Of a stretch of 64,000 bases of DNA, positions 48,379 through 58,896 are shown in pieces. Below the pieces are notes generated by a model. It was not told the DNA's origin and ran no database searches. It saw only the letters and a list, made by a program, of their open reading frames with translations. A program made the translations under genes and the position numbers. This DNA is from Erwinia sp. E_sp_B01_1 (GTDB taxonomy: Bacteria; Pseudomonadota; Gammaproteobacteria; Enterobacterales; Enterobacteriaceae), in contig NZ_CP142208.1 in NCBI RefSeq assembly GCF_036865545.1, positions 4,588,001 to 4,652,000 on the forward strand, in the 5' to 3' direction. The number at the start of each line of letters is the position of its first letter. Position 1 is the first letter of the stretch.

Positions 48379-48812
48379 TCAGGTGTCCTGCGTCCGAAGT
48401 AGTTCACCGGGCTGGCCGCTTTACCGAAGCGGTTCCCGCCCGGCGTGCCGGTGAAGGTCCCCAACTCAACCGTCAGGGTGACCAGAATCAGCATCGGGAT
48501 AAACTGCCCCAGCGCCCACTGCCAGGGAGCAGGCAGCATATCCCAGTCTTTGACCAGCAAAATCCAGGCAAGCAGCAGCAGCAGCGCCCAGTAGCCTGTT
48601 TTATTGCGATCGTGCAGACGCTTAACCACTACGGCACTGGTAGGCCATAACAGAAATACCACGCCGTAAGCGGCAGTTTGCCGGCTTATCCAGCCGCGGT
48701 CAGCCAGCGTAAACAGCACCACCATCAATGTCAGCCACAGCGTCAGCCAGATCCACAGATCCCGCCGCCCCAGCCTGCCCCGCCAGGAAAAACACCACGC
48801 TTGTAAGGTCAT
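48369..48812 (-). CDS. yiiR: DUF805 family membrane protein YiiR
   Basis: 147 residues with about four membrane helices and the DUF805 signature: N-terminal FSWRGRLGRRDLWIW, central VVKRLHDRNKTGYWAL, C-terminal GTPGGNRFG. It matches E. coli YiiR in length and neighbourhood. Function unknown. Its 3' end overlaps fpr. Confidence 0.92.
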   Translation of the reverse strand: MTLQAWCFSWRGRLGRRDLWIWLTLWLTLMVVLFTLADRGWISRQTAAYGVVFLLWPTSAVVVKRLHDRNKTGYWALLLLLAWILLVKDWDMLPAPWQWALGQFIPMLILVTLTVELGTFTGTPGGNRFGKAASPVNYFGRRTPDYQ

Positions 48813-48904
48813 TTTTTTATCCCTCAGAACAGCGTCAGGCTTTGACTTTGCCGGTCATTGTCCGTTTTAATCTTGAGTTGATTTGATTAGTCAGGGCCAA
48901 CGGA

Positions 48905-49498
48905 ATGAATAAAGCGCTATTTTTGGGTATTACAGTGCTGTTGACGCTGGGGACAGCGAGAGCAGAGGAGGCCCCAGCTCCACAGGATCGTACTGAGCAC
49001 ATGCCTGCTGCGCCCTATCTTCAGGCGGGATCGCCCACCTTTGATATGACTATCGGCCAGTTTCGCGAAAAGTATAATGCTATCAACCCGACGTTACAGA
49101 TTGCGGAATACCGCGCTATCGATAACCGGGGAGATAAGAGTAATTTGACCCGTGCGGCCAGCAAGATCAATGAAAATCTCTACGCTTCCACCGCCCTTGA
49201 ACAGGGAACCGGTAAGATCAAAACCTTACAGATAACCTGGTTGCCAGTGCCCGGTCCTGAAGAGCAAGCAGCCCGGGATAAAGCCCGTGCTTATATGGCT
49301 GCGATGGCGCGTTTTTTTGAGCCCACGCTCAACGAAGCACAAAGTCTGAAACGGCTGGATGATCTGCTCACTAAGGGCAAAGGGTCGCGTTATTTTGCCC
49401 AGGACGAGGGGGCCGTACGCTACGTGGTGGCGGACAATGGCGATAAAGGACTGACCTTCGCTATAGAGCCTGTCAAACTGGCCATGGCCAGCAACTGA
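48905..49498 (+). CDS. yiiQ: DUF1454 periplasmic protein YiiQ
   Basis: 197 residues with an N-terminal signal peptide (MNKALFLGITVLLTLGTARA, cleavage before EEAPAP). Conserved FDMTIGQFREKYNAINP and YRAIDNRGDKSNLTRAASKINENLYAS match E. coli YiiQ (199 residues). Function unknown; predicted periplasmic. It lies upstream of tpiA with its own spacing, as in E. coli. Confidence 0.93.
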   Translation: MNKALFLGITVLLTLGTARAEEAPAPQDRTEHMPAAPYLQAGSPTFDMTIGQFREKYNAINPTLQIAEYRAIDNRGDKSNLTRAASKINENLYASTALEQGTGKIKTLQITWLPVPGPEEQAARDKARAYMAAMARFFEPTLNEAQSLKRLDDLLTKGKGSRYFAQDEGAVRYVVADNGDKGLTFAIEPVKLAMASN

Positions 49499-49617
49499 CC
49501 CCCGGCAAAGATGACGAAAAGCAAAGCCTTTCACAGTTTTGATCTCTATACTGTCTGGCAGACAACGCTGCCAAGGCAGGGTAATTCAACAGCATCGCGC
49601 TAAGCGTGGAGGATATA

Positions 49618-50385
49618 ATGCGACATCCGTTAGTAATGGGTAACTGGAAACTGAACGGCAGCAAAAAGATGGTCAACGAGCTGATTGCCGGTCTGCGGAA
49701 CGAGCTGAGCAGCGTTGACGGCTGCGGCGTAGCCATTGCCCCGCCGGTGATGTATCTGGATCTGGCTAAGCACGCTATTTCTGGCAGCCATATCGTCCTT
49801 GGCGCGCAAAATGTTGACGTAAACCTGTCGGGTGCTTTCACCGGTGAAATTTCTGCAGAGATGCTGAAAGACGTCGGCGCGCAGTACATCATTATCGGCC
49901 ACTCTGAGCGCCGGACTTACCATAAAGAGAGCGACGAGCTGGTAGCAAAACAGTTTGCCGTACTGAAAGCAGCCGGTCTGATCCCTGTGCTGTGCATCGG
50001 TGAAACCGAAGCGGAAAACGAAGCAGGCAAAACTGAGGAAGTCTGTGCACGTCAGATTGACGCCGTGCTGAACACCCAGGGTGCTGATGCATTCAACGGC
50101 GTGGTTATCGCTTACGAGCCAGTCTGGGCTATCGGGACCGGTAAATCCGCTACGCCTGCACAGGCACAAGCGGTACACAAATTTATCCGTGACCATATCG
50201 CGAAGAAAGACGCGACAGTGGCTGCACAGGTCATCATTCAGTACGGTGGCTCTGTTAACGACAAGAACGCAGCGGAACTCTTTGCTCAGCCAGACATTGA
50301 TGGTGCTCTGGTTGGCGGCGCATCACTGAAAGCTGATGCTTTTGCAGCGATCGTTAAAGCGGCAGCCGCAGCGAAAAAAGCCTGA
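49618..50385 (+). CDS. tpiA: Triosephosphate isomerase
   Basis: Interconverts dihydroxyacetone phosphate and glyceraldehyde-3-phosphate. 255 residues, equal to E. coli TpiA. Catalytic Lys in GNWKLNGS, His in [12 protein letters not shown], Glu in [17 protein letters not shown], phosphate loop [13 protein letters not shown] 49618 follows GGAGGA. In E. coli the next gene is cdh; here about 11 kb of other genes intervene. Confidence 0.98.
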   Translation: MRHPLVMGNWKLNGSKKMVNELIAGLRNELSSVDGCGVAIAPPVMYLDLAKHAISGSHIVLGAQNVDVNLSGAFTGEISAEMLKDVGAQYIIIGHSERRTYHKESDELVAKQFAVLKAAGLIPVLCIGETEAENEAGKTEEVCARQIDAVLNTQGADAFNGVVIAYEPVWAIGTGKSATPAQAQAVHKFIRDHIAKKDATVAAQVIIQYGGSVNDKNAAELFAQPDIDGALVGGASLKADAFAAIVKAAAAAKKA

Positions 50386-50862
50386 TGCTCTCTCTCCTGC
50401 GCTGACCCCAGCGCAGGATCTCTGGTTCAACTGCCAAAAATTCTCCCTCAGCGCGCTCCACAATTCATGTTAACAATCAGAAACTGACCTCGTTGGCAAA
50501 AATATACGCAAAACCCGCCTGAACGCTCATCCTTAAGCACCCCCTCAGCCTGTCTGATAACTCACTGAAAAAAATACACTATCTGATTATATCTTTTCTC
50601 CGGCCAGCTTGCTTAAAGGCTCACTATCAATCTTGCTAATTTCGTTTGATTTTTCATTCTAACTTTTAATCTTTAAACAATTTTTTAATTGCCTGTTAAC
50701 AATGGTATATTTCTGACGCGCTGAATGCGTGTTTATCACGCATATCCGCTGTGGTTTTCTTGACCAGTACCCCGGGAAAACGGAGCAGAAGGGTTCCACA
50801 GAGGCCTGTCCTGTTTCACCTGCTTAACATGTTGTTGATTCAACATTTGGAGATGTCGCCTC
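50386..50862. other. tpiA-mqo intergenic region
   Basis: About 477 bases, A/T-rich in the second half, and the left edge of the accessory block relative to E. coli. TGTTAACAAT occurs twice (50468-50477 and 50694-50703). The second copy lies close to TATATT and could be part of the mqo promoter. I see no gene here. Confidence 0.5.
50395..50418 (+). terminator. Hairpin after tpiA
   Basis: Perfect 10-bp stem TCCTGCGCTG/CAGCGCAGGA with a four-base loop, ten bases after the tpiA stop, without a clear T-run. Confidence 0.6.
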
Positions 50863-52479
50863 ATGCGTAAGTTAGCAGTACTACTGGCTGATTGCCTTGA
50901 CAGGATGGGCCTTGTGAAATCAGCCGCTGCGGAAGATGAAAAAACCCTCGATGTATTATTGATCGGCGGCGGCATAATGAGCGCCACGCTCGGCACCTAT
51001 TTACAGGAGCTTGAGCCTGACTGGCGTATCGGTATGGTTGAACGTCTCGACAGCGTCTCTGAAGAGAGTTCAAACGGCTGGAACAACGCCGGTACGGGTC
51101 ATGCCGCACTGGCGGAAATGAACTACACCCCGGAAAAAGCGGACGGCTCCGTTGAGATCAACAAGGCCGTGGAAATCAACGAATCTTTCCAGATTTCCCG
51201 CCAGTTCTGGGCCTGGCAAGTGCAGAAAGGGGTGATGCATAACCCGCGCAGCTTTATCAACAGCGTGCCACACATGAGTTTTGTCTGGGGCGAGGAGAAC
51301 GTGGCGTTTCTGAAGAAACGTTATAACGCGCTGCAGAAAAGTACCCTGTTCCGCGGGATGGAATTCTCACAGGATGCGGAACAAATCAGAGAGTGGGTTC
51401 CACTGATGATGGAAGGTCGTGACAGCGAAGCACACGTTGCCGCCACCCGTATCACCACAGGTACAGACGTTAACTTTGGTGAAGTTACCCGTCAGCTGGT
51501 GGCTTCTTTGCAGAAGAGCGCACAGTTCACCCTGAAAACCAGCCATGAAGTGCGCGACATCAAGCGTAACGAAGATGGCAGCTGGAACGTCACCCTCGCC
51601 GATCTGAAAAACAAGGGTCGGGAAAAAACGCTTCGCACCCGATATGTCTTTATCGGGGCGGGCGGTGCAGGCCTGACGCTGTTGCAGAAATCCGGCATTC
51701 CGGAAGCAAAAGAGTATGCGGGCTTCCCGGTCGGCGGCGAGTTCCTGGTCACTGAAAATCAGGACGTGGTGCAACGCCATCTGGCTAAAGTTTATGGCAA
51801 AGCCTCGGTTGGCGCACCGCCTATGTCCGTTCCTCATCTGGATACGCGGATGCTTGATGGCAAACAGACGCTGCTGTTTGGGCCGTTCGCCACCTTCTCC
51901 ACCAAATATCTGAAGCAGGGTTCTGTGTGGGATATGTTTGGCTCAATGACCTCCTCCAACGTATTGCCAATGGTCCATGTCGGCCTGAAAAACTTCGATC
52001 TGGTGAAATATCTGATCGGCCAGGTAATGCTGACCGATGATGACCGGCTCAAGGCATTGCAGGAATACTTTCCTGAAGCCAGAAAAGAAGACTGGCGCCT
52101 GGTGAAAGCGGGCCAGCGTGTGCAGATCATCAAGAAAGATGCGGATAAAGGGGGCGTGCTGAAGCTGGGGACAGAAGTGGTGACCTCGCAGGACGGCACC
52201 ATTTCGGCGCTGCTCGGCGCTTCTCCAGGAGCCTCAACCGCTGCGCCAATCATGATCGAACTGATGAGCAAAGTGTTCCAGGAAAAATTTGTCACTTCTG
52301 AATGGCAGTCGAAGCTGAAAACCATCATTCCTTCGTATGGTCAAAAGCTCAATGGCAATGTAGCCGCCACCGAGAAAGAACTGGCCGAAACCAGCCGGAT
52401 CCTGAAGCTGGATTACCTGCCAGTCTCCGCGGCTAACGATGAAGCAGCGGATGCAGAGGCGTCAGTTATCGGTAAGTGA
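50863..52479 (+). CDS. mqo: Malate:quinone oxidoreductase
   Basis: FAD-dependent peripheral membrane enzyme oxidising malate to oxaloacetate and feeding electrons to quinone, bypassing NAD-linked malate dehydrogenase. 538 residues against 548 in E. coli. FAD motif [17 protein letters not shown], then [33 protein letters not shown] (only a signature part quoted). The very N terminus ([16 protein letters not shown]) is hydrophobic and divergent; a GGAG box stands ten bases before the ATG. The start of the phosphoketolase gene follows 59 bases later on the same strand, suggesting co-transcription. In E. coli mqo is elsewhere and ArcA-controlled. Confidence 0.95.
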   Translation: MRKLAVLLADCLDRMGLVKSAAAEDEKTLDVLLIGGGIMSATLGTYLQELEPDWRIGMVERLDSVSEESSNGWNNAGTGHAALAEMNYTPEKADGSVEINKAVEINESFQISRQFWAWQVQKGVMHNPRSFINSVPHMSFVWGEENVAFLKKRYNALQKSTLFRGMEFSQDAEQIREWVPLMMEGRDSEAHVAATRITTGTDVNFGEVTRQLVASLQKSAQFTLKTSHEVRDIKRNEDGSWNVTLADLKNKGREKTLRTRYVFIGAGGAGLTLLQKSGIPEAKEYAGFPVGGEFLVTENQDVVQRHLAKVYGKASVGAPPMSVPHLDTRMLDGKQTLLFGPFATFSTKYLKQGSVWDMFGSMTSSNVLPMVHVGLKNFDLVKYLIGQVMLTDDDRLKALQEYFPEARKEDWRLVKAGQRVQIIKKDADKGGVLKLGTEVVTSQDGTISALLGASPGASTAAPIMIELMSKVFQEKFVTSEWQSKLKTIIPSYGQKLNGNVAATEKELAETSRILKLDYLPVSAANDEAADAEASVIGK

Positions 52480-52538
52480 CCTCCAGATCTTTGCAAGGGT
52501 CTATGCTTTTAGCTGACCCGTTGTTAAGGAGGAGCAGG

Positions 52539-54920
52539 ATGGAAACATCATCACCGCAGCCGATTACTGAGCCCGAGCTGTCATTACTGGACCGTTACTG
52601 GCGGGCAGCTAACTATCTTTCGGTCGGACAGATTTACCTGATGGATAACCCGCTGCTCAGAGAACCTCTTCTGCCGGAGCACATCAAACCACGTCTGCTG
52701 GGCCACTGGGGAACCACGCCCGGCTTAAATTTCATCTATGTGCACCTGAACCGTCTTATCCGTCAACGCGATCTCAATCTGCTTTATATTTGTGGGCCAG
52801 GACACGGCGGGCCAGGGATGGTAGCCAATACCTGGCTTGAAGGCAGCTACAGTGACATTTATCCGCAGATAAGCCCTGACGCAGAAGGAATGCGCAGGCT
52901 CTTCAGGCAGTTCTCCTTTCCCGGCGGCATCCCCAGCCATGCCGCACCCGAAACACCGGGCTCTATTCATGAAGGGGGCGAACTGGGTTACTCCCTGGTC
53001 CATGCTTTTGGGGCCGCGTTCGATAATCCCGATCTGATTGTGCCCTGCGTGGTTGGTGATGGTGAAGCTGAAACCGGCCCCTTGTCAGCCAGCTGGCACG
53101 GCATAAAATTCCTTAATGCCGCCCGCGACGGCGCGGTGTTGCCGATCCTGCATCTCAACGGCTACAAAATTGCCAGTCCCACCCTGCATGGCCGCACCAG
53201 CGATGATGACCTTCGCCAGCTGTTCAACGGCTACGGCTACGATCCTCTTTTTGTTACCGGTGACGACCCACAGCTGATGCATGTGCAGATGGCGGCGGCA
53301 TTTGATCGGGTATTTGACCGCATTCAACAGCTCCAGCAGGAAGCCCGGAGTGAGGTAGCAGCGAAAAATGTCCCACGCTGGCCAATGATTATTCTTCGCA
53401 GCCCCAAAGGCTGGACCGGACCGAAAATTGTTGATGGTAAGCGCGTGGAAGGCTTCTGGCGCGCGCATCAGGTGCCGGTCTCTTCCTGCCGTGAAGATGA
53501 AAGCCACCGGCATATTCTTGAGGCCTGGCTGAGAAGCTACCGGCCAGATGATCTGTTTGATGACCAGGGCAGGCTGATGCCTGAATTGCAGGCTCTGGCC
53601 CCGGAAGGTGATAAACGGATGGGTGCCAGCCCCTATGCCAACGGAGGTCGCCTGCGTAAAGAGCTGGTTGTTCCGGAAATCCGGCAGTTTGCCGTTGAGG
53701 TTAAAAAACCCGGCGAGACGGAAGAACAGTCCACGGCGGTGTTTGCCAGCTATCTTGGTGACATTTTCCGCAGCAACCCGGACAACTTCCGTCTGTTTGG
53801 CCCGGATGAAACCGCTTCGAACCGGTTGGGGAAAGTTTTCGAGACCACTGACCGCAGCTGGATGGAAGAGATCAAAGAGTATGATGAGCAGCTGTCACCC
53901 GATGGCCGGGTAATGGAAGTGCTGAGTGAGCATCAGTGTCAGGGCTGGCTTGAGGGCTATCTGCTGACCGGCAGGCACGGTCTGTTTACCTGCTATGAGG
54001 CTTTCATTCACATTGTCGACTCAATGTTTAATCAGCACGCAAAATGGCTCAAGGTGTCGCGAAAACTTCCCTGGCGTAAACCGGTATCTTCGCTGAACTA
54101 CCTGCTTTCTTCCCATGTCTGGCGGCAAGACCACAACGGTTTCAGCCATCAGGATCCGGGCTTTATCGATCATGTTGCCAACAAGAAAGCCGACATTGTG
54201 CGGATCTATCTGCCACCCGATGCCAATACGCTGCTCTGGGTTGGCGATCACTGTCTGCGCACCTGGGACCGCATCAATGTGATCATTGCCGGCAAACAGC
54301 CTGAGCCACAATGGCTGACCCTTGATGAGGCCGTGGTGCATTGCGAAAAAGGGATGGGGATCTGGCCGTGGGCTGGAAATGAACAGGCTGGACGTTCACC
54401 GGATGTGGTGATGGCATGCGCCGGTGATGTCCCGACGCTGGAGACGATGGCGGCGGTTGACCTGCTGAGAAAATGGCTGCCCGATTTGCAGGTCCGGGTA
54501 GTGAACGTGGTCGATTTACTGGCGCTGCAACCTCGGGATCAACATCCGCATGGGCTTGAAGACCCGGTTTTTGATGAGATGTTTACGCCTGATAAACCTG
54601 TGGTCTTCGCCTTCCACGGCTATCCGGCGCTGATCCATCGTCTGACCTATCAGCGAAATAACCACCGTAATTTCCACGTGCGGGGCTTTATTGAGGAAGG
54701 GACCACCACCACACCTTTTGATATGACCGTATTGAATGAGCTGGATCGCTACCACCTGGCGCAGGAAGCCGTTATGCGCGTGCCGGGTCTGGCGGAAAAA
54801 GCACCCGAAGTGTTGCAAATGCTTAAAGACAAACTGGCAGAACATCACAGTTGGGTCAGGGAACACGGCGAAGATATGCCTGAAGTACTTAACTGGAAAT
54901 GGTCAGCAAGCCCGGATTGA
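52539..54920 (+). CDS. Phosphoketolase (xylulose-5-phosphate/fructose-6-phosphate)
   Basis: ThDP enzyme splitting xylulose-5-phosphate or fructose-6-phosphate with inorganic phosphate into acetyl phosphate plus glyceraldehyde-3-phosphate or erythrose-4-phosphate. 793 residues, the family length. N-terminal domain with [24 protein letters not shown] and ThDP/metal loop [17 protein letters not shown]; middle domain [12 protein letters not shown] and [18 protein letters not shown]-terminal domain through [14 protein letters not shown] 52539 follows a strong AAGGAGGAG box. The substrate preference cannot be told from sequence by eye. It lies behind mqo; E. coli has no such gene. Confidence 0.95.
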   Translation: METSSPQPITEPELSLLDRYWRAANYLSVGQIYLMDNPLLREPLLPEHIKPRLLGHWGTTPGLNFIYVHLNRLIRQRDLNLLYICGPGHGGPGMVANTWLEGSYSDIYPQISPDAEGMRRLFRQFSFPGGIPSHAAPETPGSIHEGGELGYSLVHAFGAAFDNPDLIVPCVVGDGEAETGPLSASWHGIKFLNAARDGAVLPILHLNGYKIASPTLHGRTSDDDLRQLFNGYGYDPLFVTGDDPQLMHVQMAAAFDRVFDRIQQLQQEARSEVAAKNVPRWPMIILRSPKGWTGPKIVDGKRVEGFWRAHQVPVSSCREDESHRHILEAWLRSYRPDDLFDDQGRLMPELQALAPEGDKRMGASPYANGGRLRKELVVPEIRQFAVEVKKPGETEEQSTAVFASYLGDIFRSNPDNFRLFGPDETASNRLGKVFETTDRSWMEEIKEYDEQLSPDGRVMEVLSEHQCQGWLEGYLLTGRHGLFTCYEAFIHIVDSMFNQHAKWLKVSRKLPWRKPVSSLNYLLSSHVWRQDHNGFSHQDPGFIDHVANKKADIVRIYLPPDANTLLWVGDHCLRTWDRINVIIAGKQPEPQWLTLDEAVVHCEKGMGIWPWAGNEQAGRSPDVVMACAGDVPTLETMAAVDLLRKWLPDLQVRVVNVVDLLALQPRDQHPHGLEDPVFDEMFTPDKPVVFAFHGYPALIHRLTYQRNNHRNFHVRGFIEEGTTTTPFDMTVLNELDRYHLAQEAVMRVPGLAEKAPEVLQMLKDKLAEHHSWVREHGEDMPEVLNWKWSASPD

Positions 54921-54933
54921 TACCTGCGTAGCA

Positions 54934-54958
54934 GCCGGGCGGAAGAGTGCCGCCCGGC
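54934..54958. terminator. Hairpin between phosphoketolase and LysE-type gene
   Basis: Perfect 9-bp stem GCCGGGCGG/CCGCCCGGC with a seven-base loop between convergent stops; no T-run. Confidence 0.6.
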
Positions 54959-54962
54959 CTGC

Positions 54963-55547
54963 TTACATCTGGAAAGCCTCAATCAGCATCCACAGCGTTG
55001 TCGCCACCAGCGACAGCGCCATGACGGCGTTGAATGCCCGCAGCTTCCAGGCCGTCTGCAAATGTTTCCCCAACCGGTCGCCCATAGCGGCCCAGACCAG
55101 AATGCAGGGCAGATTCAACGCCATAAAGCCGATCATCACCGTCAGGATGCCGCTGCTGGCGGTATACATCAGCGCCACATTGGTTGCCATCAGCCAGGCC
55201 TTCGGGTTCACAGCCTGAAACAGTGCGCCCCCCACCAGCGTCATCGGCTGAGCTTTTTCACGCAGTTCCGGCGCACCAGCGCGAAAAATCTTCCAGGAGA
55301 GCCACAGCAAATATGCGCCGCCCAGCAAGGTTAACGGCAGGCGGATGGCACTCATCCATTGCAGCAAAACCTCAAGCAGCAGCCCCGCAATGGCGGTCTG
55401 AATGGCACAACCCACCATGATGCCCAGCATCATTGGCATAGTACGACGTATGCCAAAATTCACCCCGGAGGTCGCCAGCATCAGGTTATTCGGACCTGGT
55501 GTGATAGACATAACGGTGACATAACTGAAGAAAGAGGGATCAAGCAT
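54963..55547 (-). CDS. LysE/RhtB family amino-acid exporter
   Basis: 194 residues with about six hydrophobic helices and the family signature near the N terminus, FFSYVTVMSITPGPNNLMLATSG (helix 1 with TPGPNN), then GALFQAVNPKAWLMA. Similar exporters (for example E. coli EamB/YfiK, about 195 residues) excrete cysteine-type metabolites, threonine or homoserine lactone; the substrate here is not predictable. ATG 55547 has AGGA eight bases upstream. Divergent from a MocR-type regulator, the usual arrangement for a regulator and its transport target. Confidence 0.92.
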   Translation of the reverse strand: MLDPSFFSYVTVMSITPGPNNLMLATSGVNFGIRRTMPMMLGIMVGCAIQTAIAGLLLEVLLQWMSAIRLPLTLLGGAYLLWLSWKIFRAGAPELREKAQPMTLVGGALFQAVNPKAWLMATNVALMYTASSGILTVMIGFMALNLPCILVWAAMGDRLGKHLQTAWKLRAFNAVMALSLVATTLWMLIEAFQM

Positions 55548-55623
55548 GGTCGGCTTCCTGTTAGCGGATAAGACCTTCATAGTAGAACCGACAGGACAAT
55601 GGTAACAGATTCAGAAATGCACT

Positions 55624-55662
55624 ATTGTTATGAGTACAAAGTAGTAATAACAATTATTGTAC
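55624..55662. promoter_or_regulatory. Nested inverted repeats in exporter-MocR spacer
   Basis: ATTGTTA...TAACAAT (55624-55630, 55648-55654) and GTACAA...TTGTAC (55634-55639, 55657-55662), each pair 17 bases apart and interleaved. A plausible operator for the divergent MocR regulator. Confidence 0.5.
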
Positions 55663-55683
55663 CCATCACCCAGGCAGGCGACT

Positions 55684-57141
55684 GTGTCCATTGTTGAACC
55701 GCAAGAGAGCACGCTTTACCACCAGCTGGCCGAAACGCTGGCAGAAGCTATTCATAACGGCACTTTTGCGCCGGGTAAACGCCTTCCCGCGTTGCGACGC
55801 TGCGCCACCCTGCATAACGTCAGCATCAATACTGTGCTGACGGCCTACGGGATCCTGGAGGATCGGGGGCTGATCGAAGCCCGCCCGCAATCGGGTTACT
55901 ACGTGCGGAGCGTATTGCCATCGGTCAAGACCAGCGGCGATCGCCTGGCAAAAGTGCGTTCTCCAGGGAGTGAAAAGCTGGAGTTGATTGAGGCAGTCTT
56001 TGCCGCTCAGAATCACCCCGATTACACCAATATCTCGCTGGCCTGTCCGCAAAACAGTGACTTCTTCCCCAGCGCCAAAATCAGCCGGATTATGGCTTCG
56101 CTGCTGCGACGCGAGCCGGATCTGATTGCCAGTTATGCCCTGCCGCCCGGTAGCCAGCGACTACGCCGGGAGATTGCCCGTCGCTCGATGGATTTGGGCA
56201 TGGCACTGACGGCTGACAACATCACCCTGACCCACGGCTGCATGGAAGCTCTCCAGCTTGCGCTGCGGGCGGTCACGAAACCGGGTGACTGCGTGGGGCT
56301 TGAAACGCCCACCTATTTTTACCTTTTCCCTCTGCTGGCAAGCCTGGGCCTGAAAGTGCTGGAGATCCCCACTGACCCGCAGCACGGGCTTTCTCTGGAT
56401 GCCCTGGAGCTGTTATTGCAGGAAAAAAGGGTACAGGCGCTGATTGCCATGCCTAACGTGCAGAACCCGTTGGGGTGCAGTATGAGGCTGGAGGATAAAA
56501 AACGGCTGGCGAAGCTGGTTAACCGCTATCAGGTCCCGCTGCTTGAGGATGGCCTGTACGGGGAACTGCAATTCTGCTGGCCGCTCTCTCCGGCGGTTAA
56601 GGCATTCGATACGGAAGGCTGGGTATTGTACTGCTCAAGCTTTACGAAAACGGTGACGCCCGATTTTCATCTCGGCTGGATAGCCGCAGGGCGTTTCAGC
56701 GAGGCGCTGGCGAGGCTCAAATCCGTCTCATCGCTGGCAGAATCTCGTCTGCTTTCAGAAACTCTCGGGCACTTTCTGGAGTCGGGAGGCTACGATCATC
56801 ATCTGCGTACGCTGCGCCGACGCTATGCAGCTCAACTGGATGAGGCCCGTGGCATCATTGCCCGTCACTTCCCTGAAGGGACTCAGGCTACTCAACCCAG
56901 CGGTGGGTTTGTGTTCTGGGTCGAACTGCCTGCCAGCGTCGACACCGTGGCGTTGTTTCACCGGCTGCTGCAGGAGAAAATTTGCCTGACGCCAGGCGCG
57001 CTTTATACCCTCAGCGAGCGGGGTAACAGCGCACTCCGGCTCTCCTGCTGCTACCCGTTTAACGAACGCTACACCTACGCACTGAAAAGAACCGGCGCAC
57101 TGGCCTGTGAAATCAGCGGTACCGAAGCCGGGATGGCATGA
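55684..57141 (+). CDS. MocR/GntR-family regulator with aminotransferase-like domain
   Basis: About 485 residues. N-terminal GntR winged helix-turn-helix ([54 protein letters not shown]) joined to a fold-type I PLP aminotransferase-like domain with the PLP lysine in [17 protein letters not shown]. MocR regulators use PLP as effector, and often control a neighbouring transporter or PLP-related enzyme. The GTG at 55684 ([16 protein letters not shown]) is a likely start; a further upstream TTG lies in the inverted-repeat region. Divergent from the LysE-type exporter. Its stop is three bases from the true stop predicted for the neighbouring GST gene. Confidence 0.92.
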   Translation: MSIVEPQESTLYHQLAETLAEAIHNGTFAPGKRLPALRRCATLHNVSINTVLTAYGILEDRGLIEARPQSGYYVRSVLPSVKTSGDRLAKVRSPGSEKLELIEAVFAAQNHPDYTNISLACPQNSDFFPSAKISRIMASLLRREPDLIASYALPPGSQRLRREIARRSMDLGMALTADNITLTHGCMEALQLALRAVTKPGDCVGLETPTYFYLFPLLASLGLKVLEIPTDPQHGLSLDALELLLQEKRVQALIAMPNVQNPLGCSMRLEDKKRLAKLVNRYQVPLLEDGLYGELQFCWPLSPAVKAFDTEGWVLYCSSFTKTVTPDFHLGWIAAGRFSEALARLKSVSSLAESRLLSETLGHFLESGGYDHHLRTLRRRYAAQLDEARGIIARHFPEGTQATQPSGGFVFWVELPASVDTVALFHRLLQEKICLTPGALYTLSERGNSALRLSCCYPFNERYTYALKRTGALACEISGTEAGMA

Positions 57142-57766
57142 AATTAAGGCGTACCGTTTCGTCCCCAGGTGGCATAACCCTTACGTTCGGTAAGCCGCTC
57201 ATAATAGGCGCGCACTGCCGGAAGATCGGGGTGATCCAGGGGGTTTCATACCAGCGGTTCACCGAAAGCCCTACCGGAATGTCCGCCAGAGAGAAAGCGC
57301 TCCCGGCAACATATCCCCCTGTGCTTTCAAGCTGTGTATTCAGGATGCCCATCGTGTGCGACCAGCCTTTACAGGCGGCGGCGAGCAGGCGGGGATCCTG
57401 ATGCGCCGGAGAGTGACGAACCAGCGACATAAACGCATAACGCCAGGAGGTGTTCAGTTCGGTAGCCTGCCAGTCAATCCACTGGTCGACAGGCGCACGG
57501 GCACGGGGATCTTCGGGATAAAGCCAGCCGCCGCCCCAGGCATTTGCCAGGTAGCGAATGATGGCGTTGGACTCCCACATGATGAAATCCCCTTCCTGAA
57601 TAACCGGGATCAGGGCATTCGGGTTCAGTCTTTTAAACGCCGCTTCTTTAGGAGATTTGAACCCATCGCCCCAGTCTTCACGGTGAAAGGCAATATCCAG
57701 CTCGTCACAAACCCAGAGTACTTTTCTGACGTTAATCGACGAGGCTCTTCCCAATATTTTCAGCAT
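57113..57766 (-). CDS. Glutathione S-transferase family protein, C terminus frameshifted
   Basis: As read, 217 residues: thioredoxin-like N-terminal domain ([53 protein letters not shown]) and an all-helical C-terminal domain. After VNRWYETP the reading becomes atypical and runs across the mocR stop. In the -1 frame the expected GST tail follows ([18 protein letters not shown], then [13 protein letters not shown] and TAA at 57144-57146), which is separated from mocR by two bases. A sixth base in the five-G run at 57239-57243 (plus strand) restores a normal 207-residue GST. Divergent from the PhzF-type gene. Substrate unknown. Confidence 0.88.
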   Translation of the reverse strand: MLKILGRASSINVRKVLWVCDELDIAFHREDWGDGFKSPKEAAFKRLNPNALIPVIQEGDFIMWESNAIIRYLANAWGGGWLYPEDPRARAPVDQWIDWQATELNTSWRYAFMSLVRHSPAHQDPRLLAAACKGWSHTMGILNTQLESTGGYVAGSAFSLADIPVGLSVNRWYETPWITPIFRQCAPIMSGLPNVRVMPPGDETVRLNFMPSRLRYR

Positions 57767-57927
57767 AATTACGTCACTTTTTTGGTCAGGTCTGGCCTAT
57801 TAATACCGATATTCTGCCAGGCTGACAATGGCTAAACCGTGCCAGCCTGAACATTGTGAGCAGCAGCCGCTTCAGCTGGAAAAATTCCGGGTACGCTGAA
57901 GGGAGCATAACAGGAGGGACTTTCGCT

Positions 57928-58779
57928 ATGACTAAACTACGTTCTTTTAAACAGGTTGATGTTTTTACCTCATCCGCGCTTAACGGCAATCCTCTGGCGG
58001 TGATTCTGGACGCCAGTGGCCTCAGCGATGAACAGATGAAGGCCATTGCACGCTGGACTAATCTTTCGGAAACCACTTTTGTCCTGCCCGCTGAGGATCC
58101 GCAGGCCGACTACAGAGTTCGCATTTTTACGCCTGATATTGAGTTACCTTTTGCCGGCCATCCCACGTTAGGCACCGCGCATGCTCTGCTTGAAAACGGC
58201 CTTACGCCGAAAAATGCCGGACATATGGTGCAGGAGTGTGGGCTGGGGCTGGTAAAAATTAAACGTTCCGCGGAGGGTGCTCTGGCTTTCGCTGCTCCGG
58301 AAGCGACGCTGACCGGGTTCAGCGATGCTCCGCTCAGCAGCGCCTTAAACAGCGATGAGTTGGAAACGAAGCTGCCGGTGATGATTGCTGATATGGGTAT
58401 TCGCTGGCTGCTGGTGCCGATGAAATCTGCCGAAGCGGTGCTGGCCATCAAACCCAATATTGTCGAGTTTGAGCGGCTGCTAAACAAAGCGCAGGTCAAT
58501 GGCGTCATGCCTTTTGGCCCGCTTGATGGCCAGGAAGAACAATATGAAGTGCGCGGCCTGCTAATTGAACAGGGCTCCTTCACTGAAGACCCCGTTACCG
58601 GTAGCGCTAATGCCTGCCTGGCCCGTTATCTCCAGGCTCAGGGTGTTGAGCTGGACTACCGCGTCCGTCAGGGCACCGCCATGCAGCGTGCAGGTCGCCT
58701 CAGCGTGACCTATAGCGCCGGTGGCGTATGGATTGGCGGCCAGACGGTGACGGTCATCGACGGCACCCTGAACGTCTGA
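57928..58779 (+). CDS. PhzF family isomerase/epimerase
   Basis: 283 residues with the diaminopimelate epimerase-like double fold. Conserved KQVDVFTSSALNGNPLAVI at the start, the catalytic Glu in WTNLSETTFVLP, IFTPDIELPFAGHPTLGTAHAL and EDPVTGSANACLARYL. The family includes phenazine-synthesis PhzF, but no other phz gene is nearby, so this is probably a housekeeping or unknown-substrate relative such as E. coli YddE. ATG 57928 follows CAGGAGGGA. Divergent from the GST gene. Confidence 0.92.
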   Translation: MTKLRSFKQVDVFTSSALNGNPLAVILDASGLSDEQMKAIARWTNLSETTFVLPAEDPQADYRVRIFTPDIELPFAGHPTLGTAHALLENGLTPKNAGHMVQECGLGLVKIKRSAEGALAFAAPEATLTGFSDAPLSSALNSDELETKLPVMIADMGIRWLLVPMKSAEAVLAIKPNIVEFERLLNKAQVNGVMPFGPLDGQEEQYEVRGLLIEQGSFTEDPVTGSANACLARYLQAQGVELDYRVRQGTAMQRAGRLSVTYSAGGVWIGGQTVTVIDGTLNV

Positions 58780-58896
58780 CGCGTTCAGGGCTGTTGCCAG
58801 ATTTCTTTGCTACTTATCAGCGTCATCACCCGTATCAACAGGTGAATCTTCCGGGTGGGCATCCGTTCACCCGTTGGAGCCTGCAGGTGAATGGGT
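58780..58896. other. Short spacer between PhzF-type and SDR genes
   Basis: 117 bases between convergent genes. I see no strong T-tailed hairpin; several repeats of the word CAGGTGAAT/GGGT-like are present but no gene. Confidence 0.4.

Noticed and set aside
57928..58779. Phenazine biosynthesis cluster
   Set aside because: Only a PhzF-family protein is present; no phzABCDEG neighbours. PhzF relatives are common outside phenazine producers.
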